Assembly (NCBI GenBank): GCA_900553165.1
Contig: USCN01000020.1
Location: 1-12,944, forward strand
Origin: an uncultured Collinsella sp.
GTDB lineage: Bacteria > Actinomycetota > Coriobacteriia > Coriobacteriales > Coriobacteriaceae
Direction: 5' to 3'
Length of the DNA stretch: 12,944 bases
A model generated the notes under the pieces. That model was not told the DNA's origin. It worked only from the letters and a program-made list of their open reading frames with translations, and did not search any database. Numbering within the stretch: position 1 is the stretch's first letter; every line of letters starts with the position of its first letter. A program made the position numbers and the translations under genes. Of the stretch, positions 1 through 6,366 are shown piece by piece.

Positions 1-317
1 GGCTCGGCCGTAACCTCGGTCTCGGCGGACGCAACCTCAGCGGCCTCGGCGGCCTCGGCGCCCTCGACGTCCTCGGCAACCTGTTCTTCGGCGGCCACAG
101 CACTCTGAACCTTGGCCTTCATCGCCGAGACAAAGCCGACAGGCATACCGTCAAACTCGCGAACACCGGCAAACGAACGCTCGATATCCTTGGCGCACGC
201 TTCGGACACAGTTGCCACGTGACGCTCGGCGGCCTTGGCACGGGCCTCGCGCTTGGGATTGGGCTGACCCGCTCGGTTGGACCTGCGGTTACGGTTCCTG
301 TTGTCGACGTCTGCCAT
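1..317 (-). CDS. Unrecognised protein, N-terminal part only
   Basis: The reading frame is open from an ATG at 315-317 to the window edge, giving 105 residues and no stop, so the C-terminus is missing. A purine-rich Shine-Dalgarno stretch (GGAAAGGTGG) precedes the ATG. Residues 1-32 are rich in Arg, Asn and Lys. Residues 35-75 look like an ordinary folded or helical segment (SEACAKDIERSFAGVREF). From about residue 73 the sequence becomes low-complexity Ala/Glu/Val, encoded by repeated GGCCTCGGC-like units. No signal peptide or membrane segment is visible. I do not recognise the family. The basic start followed by an acidic tail suggests a cytosolic, possibly nucleic-acid- or ribosome-associated protein, but that is only a guess. 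The frame and start are fairly secure. Confidence 0.6.
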   Translation of the reverse strand, partial: MADVDNRNRNRRSNRAGQPNPKREARAKAAERHVATVSEACAKDIERSFAGVREFDGMPVGFVSAMKAKVQSAVAAEEQVAEDVEGAEAAEAAEVASAETEVTAE

Positions 318-382
318 ACGTGGCCACCTTTCCTGTCGCTGCCGCTATCGGCTTTTCCCATCCATGATACCCCGCCGCGTAC

Positions 383-408
383 AAAAAAGACGGCCCCGAA
401 GGACCGCC
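383..408 (-). terminator. Intrinsic terminator with UUCG tetraloop
   Basis: Read on the minus strand, an 8-bp stem (GGCGGTCC / GGGCCGTC, two G-U pairs) closes a TTCG loop and is followed by six T. The wobble pairs become A-C mismatches on the plus strand, so it should act only on minus-strand transcripts. It lies 46 nt after the stop of the Bax-inhibitor-like gene and probably ends that transcript. Confidence 0.85.
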
Positions 409-454
409 TTTCGCATCGATTTGCACGCATGGCAAGCACCGCCGCGATTCGCCA

Positions 455-1150
455 CTAGTCGCGACGGCCAAGGATGTTCAAAATGCGCAGGAACACGTTG
501 ATAATGTCCACGAACAGATTGGACGCCATGAGCACCGCATTGGGCAGCGTGGGCGGCACCGTCGTGGCAACATAGGTGTCGTAGCCAATAAACCCGGCGA
601 ACACCACGATTACGATCAGGTCGGTGATGGACTGCGAAACGCCCATGAACATCAGCACGATCTCGACCAGAATCGTGGCAAGCAGGATGCCAAAACCAAT
701 GCCATATACGCGCTGGAAAAACTTGGGGAACGTCACGCCCAAGGCGCCAAAGACAAAGGTGATGGCAGCGGTGGCGATAAAGGCGGTGTTGATGGTGGGC
801 AGGTCATAGTTGGCAAGGCCAAACGACGCGGTCAGGCCAAAGGTGCTCGCAAAGATCACGTAACCCATGAGCGACAGGCCCACGGACTGCTTGCTAGCGG
901 CGGCCGACATCATGACCATGCCGACGATGGTCAAAATAAACGAGCCAAAGACCAGCGGCAGGGCGGCGCCGCTCATCATCATGCGGGCAAACGCCATGGT
1001 GCTCGTAAAGTAGGCGCCGGTGCCCATGGCGCAAAAGCCCAAGAAGATCAGGGCAGACATGGCGAGATTGTACGCACGCGGCGACATCTCCTTGGCACGG
1101 CTTGCGCCAGTTTCGATGGGGCCGTTCTGATAGCCCTGGATATCGTTCAT
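455..1150 (-). CDS. Bax inhibitor-1 / YccA family membrane protein
   Basis: The product is a 231-residue integral membrane protein of the Bax inhibitor-1 (UPF0005/YccA) family. About seven hydrophobic helices span most of the protein from about residue 29. The C-terminal part carries the family's GYDT-like motif (FAGFIGYDTYVA), followed by a final hydrophobic segment and a short Arg-rich end (ILGRRD). Family members are ion- or Ca2+-leak-type channels or protease regulators (E. coli YccA interacts with FtsH; B. subtilis YetJ conducts Ca2+). The role here is not shown by the sequence. An ATG five codons upstream (1163-1165) is also in frame, but the start at 1148-1150 is chosen because GAAAGGACG lies at proper distance before it. 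The gene appears to be a single transcription unit ending at the terminator at 383-408. Confidence 0.88.
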   Translation of the reverse strand: MNDIQGYQNGPIETGASRAKEMSPRAYNLAMSALIFLGFCAMGTGAYFTSTMAFARMMMSGAALPLVFGSFILTIVGMVMMSAAASKQSVGLSLMGYVIFASTFGLTASFGLANYDLPTINTAFIATAAITFVFGALGVTFPKFFQRVYGIGFGILLATILVEIVLMFMGVSQSITDLIVIVVFAGFIGYDTYVATTVPPTLPNAVLMASNLFVDIINVFLRILNILGRRD

Positions 1151-1233
1151 ACTTCGTCCTTTCACAAAGCGCCGTGAAAGACGGCACAGCAGATGACAAG
1201 ATTCCTGTCATTGTACCCGAATGCCGTACGTCC

Positions 1234-1572
1234 TTACCTACGGCGCTCGCCCTCGAGCGTGCGATCAAAAGCCCAGACCCACCAACGCATCACGTGTGCC
1301 TGCGAGCCGTCCGCCCGCTCGCGCGTCTGGTCCTCCAGATACAACTCGGTCGCGTGCCCGCCAAAACGCACCTTATAGGTCGCCGTACGGATGCCGTGGA
1401 CCGTCAGGCCAAACCCGGTGGTCGAGATAATTTCATCGATTGTAAAACAACGTCCGTCGACCCAGCAGACGGTGACCGGCACGACTTGTCCGCCCGCGAG
1501 GATGCGAGCCACGACGTCCACATACTGCTTGTGTACGCGCCGAGTTTTGCCGTCTGTCTGTCGATATTCCAT
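1234..1572 (-). CDS. Small unrecognised protein
   Basis: The product is 112 residues from the ATG at 1570-1572, beginning MEYRQTDGKTRRVHKQYVDV. It is soluble, with no signal peptide or membrane segment. The middle looks like a small beta-rich domain (VVPVTVCWVDGRCFTIDEII, then TATYKVRFGGHATELYLED), followed by a Trp-rich strand (MRWWVWAF) and a basic tail. The layout recalls small actinobacterial beta-barrel proteins of unknown function, but I cannot name a family. AGGAGG lies only 1 nt before this ATG, which is too close for normal spacing. A longer frame from ATG 1657-1659 would add 29 residues but has no Shine-Dalgarno and a non-conserved-looking sequence. The start is therefore uncertain while the frame is likely real. 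It is transcribed divergently from the Pit gene. Confidence 0.6.
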   Translation of the reverse strand: MEYRQTDGKTRRVHKQYVDVVARILAGGQVVPVTVCWVDGRCFTIDEIISTTGFGLTVHGIRTATYKVRFGGHATELYLEDQTRERADGSQAHVMRWWVWAFDRTLEGERRR

Positions 1573-1760
1573 GCCTCCTATTATCGAACGCATGTTTGCA
1601 TGTTGTAAAGCGAACAGACTGTGGTTTTGGAGTGTCGTAGCAATCGCACGTGTCCGCATGGCGTGTTAGCAAAAAGAACACCCGCGGTCAACAGGGCTAA
1701 TATTCAATTTTAGTGCCAAAAAGTTCACTTCTCCCATCAGAACTCGGTAAAGAGACCCGC

Positions 1761-1792
1761 AGGAGGTGATACGATTTATCATGTTTTTGTAA
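1761..1792 (+). promoter_or_regulatory. Consensus Shine-Dalgarno with hairpin and 3-codon ORF in pit leader
   Basis: AGGAGGTGAT at 1761-1770 is a full match to the 16S anti-Shine-Dalgarno, yet no gene starts there. It is followed by TGATA-CGATT-TATCA (1767-1781), a 5-bp stem with a 5-nt loop. The ATG at 1781-1783 opens ATG TTT TTG TAA. The Pit start is 31 nt further on. This could be a leader mini-ORF or a regulatory element; no function is demonstrated. Confidence 0.3.
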
Positions 1793-1822
1793 CGTGTCTG
1801 CAAACTTCGAGAAAGCCCATAT

Positions 1823-2872
1823 ATGGACGTAACGTTCTCAACCTTCCTCGGCCAAATTGTGTCGAACCCAGTCCTTGCCGTCACCGTGATCCTCGCGTTG
1901 GGCGCCATCTTCGTCAATGGATGGACCGACGCGCCCAACGCCATCGCGACCTGCGTCACCACGCGTTGCATGCCCGCCCGCGCCGCCATTCTCATGAGCG
2001 CCGCATTCAACTTCCTCGGCGTGCTCATCATGACGCACTTTAACGCGAGCGTCGCCAACACCATCTCACATATCGTCGACTTTGGCGGAAACAGCACCAT
2101 GGCGCTCGCCTGCCTATGCGCGGCGCTGTTCTCCATCGTCGTCTACGGCGCCACAGCGTCGCGATTTGGCATCCCCACCTCGCAAAGCCACAGCCTTATC
2201 GCCGGCCTGACCGGTGCCGCCATCGCCCTCGGCGGTGCGAGCAGCGTCAACGTCCACGAGTGGATGAAGGTCATCTACGGCCTGGCGCTCTCCATCGGCC
2301 TGGGCTTTGTCATGGGCTGGGTCCTGTGCAAGCTCGTCTCGATTCTTTTCGCCGCCGCCAACAGGCGACGTGCCAATGTCTTCTTTAAATACGCTCAGAT
2401 CGCGAGCGCTGCGGCCATGAGCTTTATGCACGGCGCGCAGGATGGACAGAAGTTCATCGGCGTGCTCTTTTTAGGCGTGGCCTTTGCCAGCGGCCAGACG
2501 AGCGTCGGCGATGCAGGCATCCCCATCTGGATTATGCTGCTGTGCTCGGCCACTATGGGTATCGGCACCAGCGTGGGCGGCGAGCGCATCATCAAGTCCG
2601 TCGGCCAGAGCATGGTTAAGCTCGAGAAGTATCAGGGCTTCTCCGCCGACCTCGCGGGCGCCGCGAACCTGCTACTTGCCACCCTTACCGGCATCCCCGT
2701 GTCCTCCACGCACATCAAAACCTGCGCCATTATGGGTGTCGGTGCCGTCAAGCGCCTCTCGGCCATCAACTTTGGCGTCGTCAAGGACATGATGTTCACC
2801 TGGTTCTTCACCTTCCCCGCCTGCGGACTCATCAGCTTTGTCATGGCCAAGCTGTTCATGATGTTCATCTAG
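1823..2872 (+). CDS. pit: PiT-family inorganic phosphate transporter
   Basis: The product is a 349-residue inner-membrane Pi:cation symporter of the PiT family (PF01384), probably the low-affinity phosphate route. The two inverted halves each show the signature. The first half has NGWTDAPNAIAT (residues 32-43) and GIPTSQSHS (116-124). The second half has MHGAQDGQKF (202-211) and GIPVSSTHIKT (290-300). These Asn/Asp and Ser/Thr-Ser-His positions form the substrate site in the family. About ten hydrophobic helices are visible, with a basic cytoplasmic loop near residues 180-190. The length is near that of the shorter bacterial PiT proteins. The start has only a modest Shine-Dalgarno (GAGAAAG, 8 nt upstream). 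A DUF47/PhoU-like gene follows 67 nt downstream, the standard pit operon partner. Confidence 0.95.
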   Translation: MDVTFSTFLGQIVSNPVLAVTVILALGAIFVNGWTDAPNAIATCVTTRCMPARAAILMSAAFNFLGVLIMTHFNASVANTISHIVDFGGNSTMALACLCAALFSIVVYGATASRFGIPTSQSHSLIAGLTGAAIALGGASSVNVHEWMKVIYGLALSIGLGFVMGWVLCKLVSILFAAANRRRANVFFKYAQIASAAAMSFMHGAQDGQKFIGVLFLGVAFASGQTSVGDAGIPIWIMLLCSATMGIGTSVGGERIIKSVGQSMVKLEKYQGFSADLAGAANLLLATLTGIPVSSTHIKTCAIMGVGAVKRLSAINFGVVKDMMFTWFFTFPACGLISFVMAKLFMMFI

Positions 2873-2939
2873 TCAAACCGAGCGTCCATCCGGACCGTAA
2901 TATTTCGCCCACCCGTCTTCGCCTCGAAAGGACCCACTC

Positions 2940-3563
2940 ATGGCAAAGAAACCCGATTCGTTCTACTTTGACAACTACGTCGCCTGCGCCGACCTTGCCG
3001 TCCAGGCCGCCGAGCTGCTCACCAAGATTTTCGAGAACTTCGATCCTGCAAAGATTCACGATATGCTCGACAAGATGCACGCGATCGAGCATGCGGCCGA
3101 CAAGAAGCACCATGAGCTTGAGGACGCCCTGCTCACGGCCTTTATCACCCCGCTTGAGCGCGAGGACCTGGACCTGATGAGCTGCTCGCTCGACACCGTG
3201 CTCGACCGTATCGAAGGCGTCGTGCAGCGCGTCTACTTCACCAACATCCAGAGTATCCATCCCGACGCCATCGTCATCGCCCACAAGGTGACCGACGCCT
3301 GCCGCGCCATGAAGGACCTGATGGTCGAGCTGCCTAACTACCGCAAGTCCAAGACGCTGCGGGAGCTCGTCATCCAGATCAACACCATCGAGTCCGAGGC
3401 CGACGAGCTCTATATCAACGCCATGCGTAACCTGCACGTTAATGGCAAGGACCCGCTCGAGGTCATCGCTTGGCGTGACGTGTACGCCTTCCTGGAGTAC
3501 TGCGCCGACTGCTGCGAGAATGTGGCCGATGTCGTGGATTCGATTGTCATGAAGAACAGTTAA
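2940..3563 (+). CDS. DUF47 family (PhoU-like) Pit accessory protein
   Basis: The product is a 207-residue all-helical cytosolic protein of the DUF47/PhoU-like family (PF01865), normally encoded next to pit and thought to modulate Pit-mediated phosphate uptake. Features are the N-terminal FYFDNYVACADLAVQAAELL, then the helix with IHDMLDKMHAIEHAADKKHH, and the acidic metal-binding-type positions in ALLTAFITPLEREDLDLMS. A second repeat has IQINTIESEADELYINAM, and the end is YCADCCENVADVVDSIVM. The length matches the family. GAAAGGA lies 8 nt before the ATG. It is almost certainly co-transcribed with pit. It differs from the true PhoU at 7224-8081, so each phosphate system here carries its own PhoU-type partner. 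Confidence 0.93.
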   Translation: MAKKPDSFYFDNYVACADLAVQAAELLTKIFENFDPAKIHDMLDKMHAIEHAADKKHHELEDALLTAFITPLEREDLDLMSCSLDTVLDRIEGVVQRVYFTNIQSIHPDAIVIAHKVTDACRAMKDLMVELPNYRKSKTLRELVIQINTIESEADELYINAMRNLHVNGKDPLEVIAWRDVYAFLEYCADCCENVADVVDSIVMKNS

Positions 3564-3564
3564 T

Positions 3565-3684
3565 TGGGGGTACATGTCCCACCGGTCGCGGGCCCGACCA
3601 CTGATAACCTTTTTTCACTCCGGCTGCAAGCAGAGTCGTTCAAAAGGTTATCAGTGGTCGGGCCCGCTCCCTTATGTACCACCA
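3565..3684. repeat. 120-bp palindromic element with perfect 26-bp inverted repeat
   Basis: The arms 3588-3613 and 3642-3667 are perfect reverse complements over 26 bp (outer end GCGGGCCC, inner end CCTTTT). They enclose a 28-nt centre that itself contains CTGC-AA-GCAG. A second, outer pair, GGTACAT (3569-3575) and ATGTACC (3674-3680), brackets the core, and pairing continues less perfectly to 3565/3684. There is no open reading frame inside. It starts 2 nt after the DUF47 stop, so it could stop or stabilise the pit transcript, but there is no T-run after the 3' arm. The nested symmetry looks like a MITE or REP-type mobile palindrome. The identity is inferred and the symmetry is directly visible. 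Confidence 0.8.
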
Positions 3685-3802
3685 TTGGGAACTTTGGCTG
3701 ATAGCTATAGCGCAATGGGGGTTTGGCTGAAGGGACCTTTAGTACCCAATTGAACACTTTGGCATTCGGTAGGCGTTTGGCTGAATGGGGCTTTGGGTAC
3801 CC
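3678..3802 (+). repeat. Degenerate short direct repeats (TTTGGCTGA)
   Basis: TTTGGCTGA occurs exactly three times (3693-3701, 3722-3730, 3776-3784). A broken copy TTTGGCATT lies near 3759. Flanking pieces also recur, for example AATGGGG then TTTGG then GTACCC at about 3714-3756 and 3784-3802. The tract is poor in C on the plus strand, unlike the rest of the window. It looks like a decayed tandem or duplicated non-coding segment in front of the nitroreductase gene. Confidence 0.5.
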
Positions 3803-3846
3803 TTTTGCTTAGTTTTAGGTTGTTTTATTAGCTTTGGAGGGCTTGT

Positions 3847-4377
3847 ATGTCTTATTTGGATTTGGCTCGTGGTCGGTATTCTTGTCGTTCGTTTGAGGAT
3901 CGTTCTGTTGAGCAGGCTGTGGTGGATGCCATTGTTGAGGCTGGGCGTATTGCTCCTTCTGCTTGTAATAATCATCCAGCCCGTGTGATGGTGCTGGATA
4001 CGCCTGAGCTGTTGGAGAAGGCTGCTGCTTGTCAGCCTCGGTTTGCTCGTGATGGGTCTATCTTTGGGGCTCCGCTTGTCTTCCTTATTTGCAGCGTTAC
4101 CGATGATGCTTGGGTGCGCCCGTATGACCAGATGAATTCCAGTGAAATCGATACGTCCATCGTGTGTGATCAGATGATGATGGAGGCCACCGAGCAGGGC
4201 CTGGGAACGTGCTGGGTGTGCCATTTTAAGCCCGAGCTAGCCCGCGAGCAGTTCAACCTGCCCGAGGGTGTCTATCCCTATCACATGCTCGTCTGTGGTT
4301 ATCCTGCCGACCACATCGCAGACCCCGAGCATCGCGAGGCCCGCACCATTCCCCTCTCCGACTTCCTCCTCAAGTAG
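3847..4377 (+). CDS. Nitroreductase-family FMN protein
   Basis: The product is a 176-residue nitroreductase-fold flavoprotein (PF00881), expected to bind FMN and reduce nitro, quinone or other electrophilic substrates with NAD(P)H; the substrate cannot be told. The N-terminal FMN-phosphate motif is RYSCRSF (residues 10-16). The next conserved block is APSACNNHPARVMVL (36-50), and the glycine motif before the last helix is EQGLGTCWVCHFKP. The length is typical of the short single-domain subgroup that includes [4Fe-4S]-less 'nitroreductase A-like' proteins. GGAGG sits 6 nt before the ATG. Codon use is split: in codons 1-71, 43 end in T and 2 in C; in the last 64 codons, 33 end in C and 11 in T. 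The frame is intact throughout. A terminator follows at 4425-4463. Confidence 0.92.
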   Translation: MSYLDLARGRYSCRSFEDRSVEQAVVDAIVEAGRIAPSACNNHPARVMVLDTPELLEKAAACQPRFARDGSIFGAPLVFLICSVTDDAWVRPYDQMNSSEIDTSIVCDQMMMEATEQGLGTCWVCHFKPELAREQFNLPEGVYPYHMLVCGYPADHIADPEHREARTIPLSDFLLK

Positions 4378-4424
4378 ATTTTTGGGACATGCCTTAAAAC
4401 CTACCTTTTACCGCTCACCCATTT

Positions 4425-4463
4425 GCCGAGTTCTGCGCCACTATGTGCAGGGCTCGGTTTTTT
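4425..4463 (+). terminator. Intrinsic terminator after nitroreductase gene
   Basis: GCCGAG pairs with CTCGGT and an inner stem CTGCGC pairs with GTGCAG around a CACTAT loop, separated by a small internal loop. Six T follow (4458-4463). It lies 47 nt after the nitroreductase stop and reads on the plus strand. Confidence 0.8.
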
Positions 4464-4488
4464 ATGTTACGCACCCCGGCACAGTCAT

Positions 4489-4518
4489 AAAAAAGGACCC
4501 GCAAGCTGCGGGTCCTTT
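4489..4518 (-). terminator. Strong intrinsic terminator after divIVA
   Basis: AAAGGACCCGC (4492-4502) and GCGGGTCCTTT (4508-4518) form a perfect 11-bp stem with a 5-nt loop. On the minus strand it ends in six T, so it terminates the division-gene transcript. On the plus strand it is followed by only a short T-rich end (CCTTTCT), so it may also act weakly as a backup for the converging nitroreductase transcript. Confidence 0.88.
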
Positions 4519-4544
4519 CTAGGCACTAAATTGTAGGCCGAATG

Positions 4545-5219
4545 TTAGTCCAGGTCGTCGGCAGCAAAGTTGTCGATCGGGGCAAAGGGATCGGCCACGG
4601 GGACAACCGGGTCAGCGACGGGCAGCGGCTCGGCGGGAACAGTCACTGCAGGAGAAGCGGCAGAACCGACCGGCGTGGAGGCCATGAGGTCGGCCGGGAA
4701 GGAGTTCTGGGCATCGTCCATGAAGTGCTGGATGAGCTTGAGATACTCTGCCTTGAACTCCTCACGGGAAGCCTTGAGACGGTCGATTTCCTCGAGCTCG
4801 GCCTGCTTCTCGGTCAGAGCCTGGCGGATAACCTCGCGGGCCTTGGCGTCAGCCTCGTTGCGGATACGCTCAGCGTTCTCGTTGGCATCGTTAACGATGG
4901 TCTCAGCGGTCTGCTGGGCAGCGATCAGGGCAGCGGAAATCTGGCGCTCCTGAGCGGAGAAGTCAGGGGCGGGAGCAGCCACGGGGGCGGCAGGAACGGC
5001 CTGGGCGGTGGCATCCTGAGCCTGGGCAAGCTGAGCCTGCGCATCGGCAAGCTGCTGCTCGGTAGCAGTCAGACGACCCTTAAGGTCGACGATCTTAGCG
5101 AGCATAGCGTCAACCTCGGAGGACAGCGTCTCCAAGAAGACGTCGACCTCAGCAGGATCGTAGCCACGCTTGGCCTCAGAGAAAGTCTGAGCCTGGATGT
5201 CTGCAGGGGTAATAGCCAT
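4545..5219 (-). CDS. divIVA: DivIVA domain protein (cell division / polar growth)
   Basis: The product is a 224-residue cytosolic, membrane-curvature-sensing scaffold of the DivIVA/Wag31 family. The N-terminal lipid-binding domain is clear (ITPADIQAQTFSEAKRGYD then VDVFLETL, residues 3-32). It is followed by a coiled coil (about 33-70), an Ala/Pro linker (about 71-90) and a second long coiled coil (about 91-170, ERIRNEADAKAREVIRQALT). A Pro/Val/Ala-rich, acidic tail ends the protein, probably disordered. AAGGAG lies 7 nt before the ATG. It is the last gene of the minus-strand division set and ends at the 4489-4518 terminator. In actinobacteria such proteins direct septal or polar wall synthesis. 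Its exact role here, divisome or pole, is not decided by the sequence. Confidence 0.92.
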   Translation of the reverse strand: MAITPADIQAQTFSEAKRGYDPAEVDVFLETLSSEVDAMLAKIVDLKGRLTATEQQLADAQAQLAQAQDATAQAVPAAPVAAPAPDFSAQERQISAALIAAQQTAETIVNDANENAERIRNEADAKAREVIRQALTEKQAELEEIDRLKASREEFKAEYLKLIQHFMDDAQNSFPADLMASTPVGSAASPAVTVPAEPLPVADPVVPVADPFAPIDNFAADDLD

Positions 5220-5280
5220 AACAAGTCTCCTTTTTCATCGCCTCGGCGCTACACGCCCGACGTAAGTTACTAAGTCAGTT

Positions 5281-5562
5281 CTACACGAGTATACCTATAA
5301 GAAGCTGCAGAACCAGCCTCTGCACCAACTGCAACGCAATAATCGCAACGACCGGCGAAAAATCGATACCGCCCATCGGCGGGATGAAACGACGGAACAG
5401 GTTGAGCCACGGACCGCACACGCTATCAAGCACCGCGGCAATATCCTGAAGCAAACCACCCTGCTTCGTGGGAATCCACGTCATAAAGCAGTAGACGACA
5501 ATGAGCGTGGAATAGAAGTTGAACAGCGTGTTGACCAGCTGGACGATAGTGTAGATGTTGAT
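5281..5562 (-). CDS. yggT: YggT family membrane protein with non-canonical start
   Basis: The product is a small integral membrane protein of the YggT/YlmG family (PF02325), linked to cell division and membrane organisation through its place in ylm clusters. Two hydrophobic segments are visible: INIYTIVQLVNTLF to VVYCFMTWIP, and FSPVVAIIALQLVQRLVLQL. Between them lies the family core with PWLNLFRRFIPPMGGIDFSP. The first ATG in frame (5482-5484) would delete the whole first membrane segment and leave 67 residues. Upstream of it, back to the sepF stop (5584-5586), the frame has no ATG, GTG or TTG. GAGGAG at 5569-5574 lies 6 nt before an ATC codon (5560-5562), which I take as the likely start (93 residues). 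ATT at 5566-5568 and an internal CTG are alternatives. Confidence 0.75.
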   Translation of the reverse strand: MNIYTIVQLVNTLFNFYSTLIVVYCFMTWIPTKQGGLLQDIAAVLDSVCGPWLNLFRRFIPPMGGIDFSPVVAIIALQLVQRLVLQLLIGILV

Positions 5563-5568
5563 GGGAAT

Positions 5569-5574
5569 CTCCTC
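5569..5574 (-). promoter_or_regulatory. Shine-Dalgarno of yggT
   Basis: GAGGAG on the minus strand lies in the short gap between the sepF stop and yggT. Its spacing is 6 nt to ATC (5560-5562), 0 nt to ATT (5566-5568) and over 80 nt to the first ATG. It therefore argues for initiation at the non-canonical AUC. Confidence 0.6.
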
Positions 5575-5583
5575 GTCTTGTCT

Positions 5584-6306
5584 TTACTTAAGGTAGCCGT
5601 CCGCACGAAGCTTCTTGAGATCGGAATCTTTGACCTCGCAACCGGCGGGCAGCACCATGAACACGCGGTCGCCTACCTCCTTGACCGTGGCGCCCAGACC
5701 GCAGGCAAAGCCGTAAGAGAAGTCCAAGACGCGCTTGGCAACTTCGGTGCGTACGCCCACAAAAATCAGTGCGACAGGCTGCTTGGTGCGAACGCGGCGC
5801 ACCACAGTCTCCACGTCGTCATAGCTCTCGGGGCGCAGGACATAGGCCGGCAGCTGCGGCGTGGCGTTGATGATATTGCTCGCATAGGCCGAGGCATCGC
5901 TCGGTGCAGGCGCGGGTGCAGCGGCGGCACGGGCGCGGGTGTTCTCGGCGTAGCTCGACGGCGTGTCATAGGCACCAGGACGATAACCGCTCGCAACACT
6001 GTCCTGCGAGCGCGAAGGCGGGTTATACGTCGTGGCATGGCGGGAGTCATCGCCGACCAGCTGACCGGAGCGCGTATACACGGCAACCGACTCAGCTTCA
6101 CCGCGGCGCGTCTGACCAAGCAGGCCGTTGCTCGGCTCGTCTTGGGTGTAGAAGCCCTCGCCCGAAGCACCGCTGTAGCCGTTGCCCTGATAACTATCGT
6201 CATAGCCGTCATCGTAGCCGTAGTCGTCGTCCTGGCCATAATCCTGGTCGTAAGCCTGCTGGCCGCCCAGGTGCATCTTATTTTTAATCTCGTCAAGGAA
6301 GCCCAT
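5584..6306 (-). CDS. sepF: Cell division protein SepF
   Basis: The product is 240 residues. SepF anchors FtsZ filaments to the membrane and bundles them at the division site. The N-terminal amphipathic membrane-targeting helix is present (MGFLDEIKNKMHLGG). A long, poorly structured linker rich in Tyr, Asp and Gly follows (about residues 15-60: DYGQDDDYGYDDGYDD), then an Ala/Pro-rich stretch. The C-terminal SepF core (about 155-230) contains RPESYDDVETVVRRV, RTKQPVALIFVG and RVFMVLPAG. The length is like actinobacterial SepF and longer than the roughly 150 residues of Bacillus because of the linker. The ATG at 6304-6306 is chosen because AGAGGA lies 8 nt upstream and the helix begins there. 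A longer frame to 6357 adds 17 non-conserved residues. It follows yggS by 60 nt and precedes yggT by about 20 nt. Confidence 0.93.
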   Translation of the reverse strand: MGFLDEIKNKMHLGGQQAYDQDYGQDDDYGYDDGYDDSYQGNGYSGASGEGFYTQDEPSNGLLGQTRRGEAESVAVYTRSGQLVGDDSRHATTYNPPSRSQDSVASGYRPGAYDTPSSYAENTRARAAAAPAPAPSDASAYASNIINATPQLPAYVLRPESYDDVETVVRRVRTKQPVALIFVGVRTEVAKRVLDFSYGFACGLGATVKEVGDRVFMVLPAGCEVKDSDLKKLRADGYLK

Positions 6307-6366
6307 GGTTGTGTCCTCTCGCGGTTTAGTGCAGGCGCCCCGATAATCAGTGCGCACTTCAGAGCC

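Noticed and set aside
1..75. Repeated GGCCTCGGC units, possible tandem repeat element
   Set aside because: They fit the reading frame as Ala/Glu-rich codons of the partial gene, so a low-complexity protein tail explains them.
1663..1691. Minus-strand TTGACC with 17-nt spacer to TAACAC as promoter for the small unknown gene
   Set aside because: The -10 matches only three of six positions, so the support is too weak for a feature.
3565..3802. Insertion sequence
   Set aside because: There is no transposase frame between the arms and the arms are internal to a short palindrome; at most it is a non-autonomous element.
4542..5273. Plus-strand open frame of 243 codons, Gly/Leu/Ser-rich
   Set aside because: It mirrors divIVA codon for codon on the opposite strand and has no family resemblance.
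6306..6366. Terminator or promoter between yggS and sepF
   Set aside because: The 60-nt gap shows no stable stem with a T-run and no convincing -35/-10 pair.
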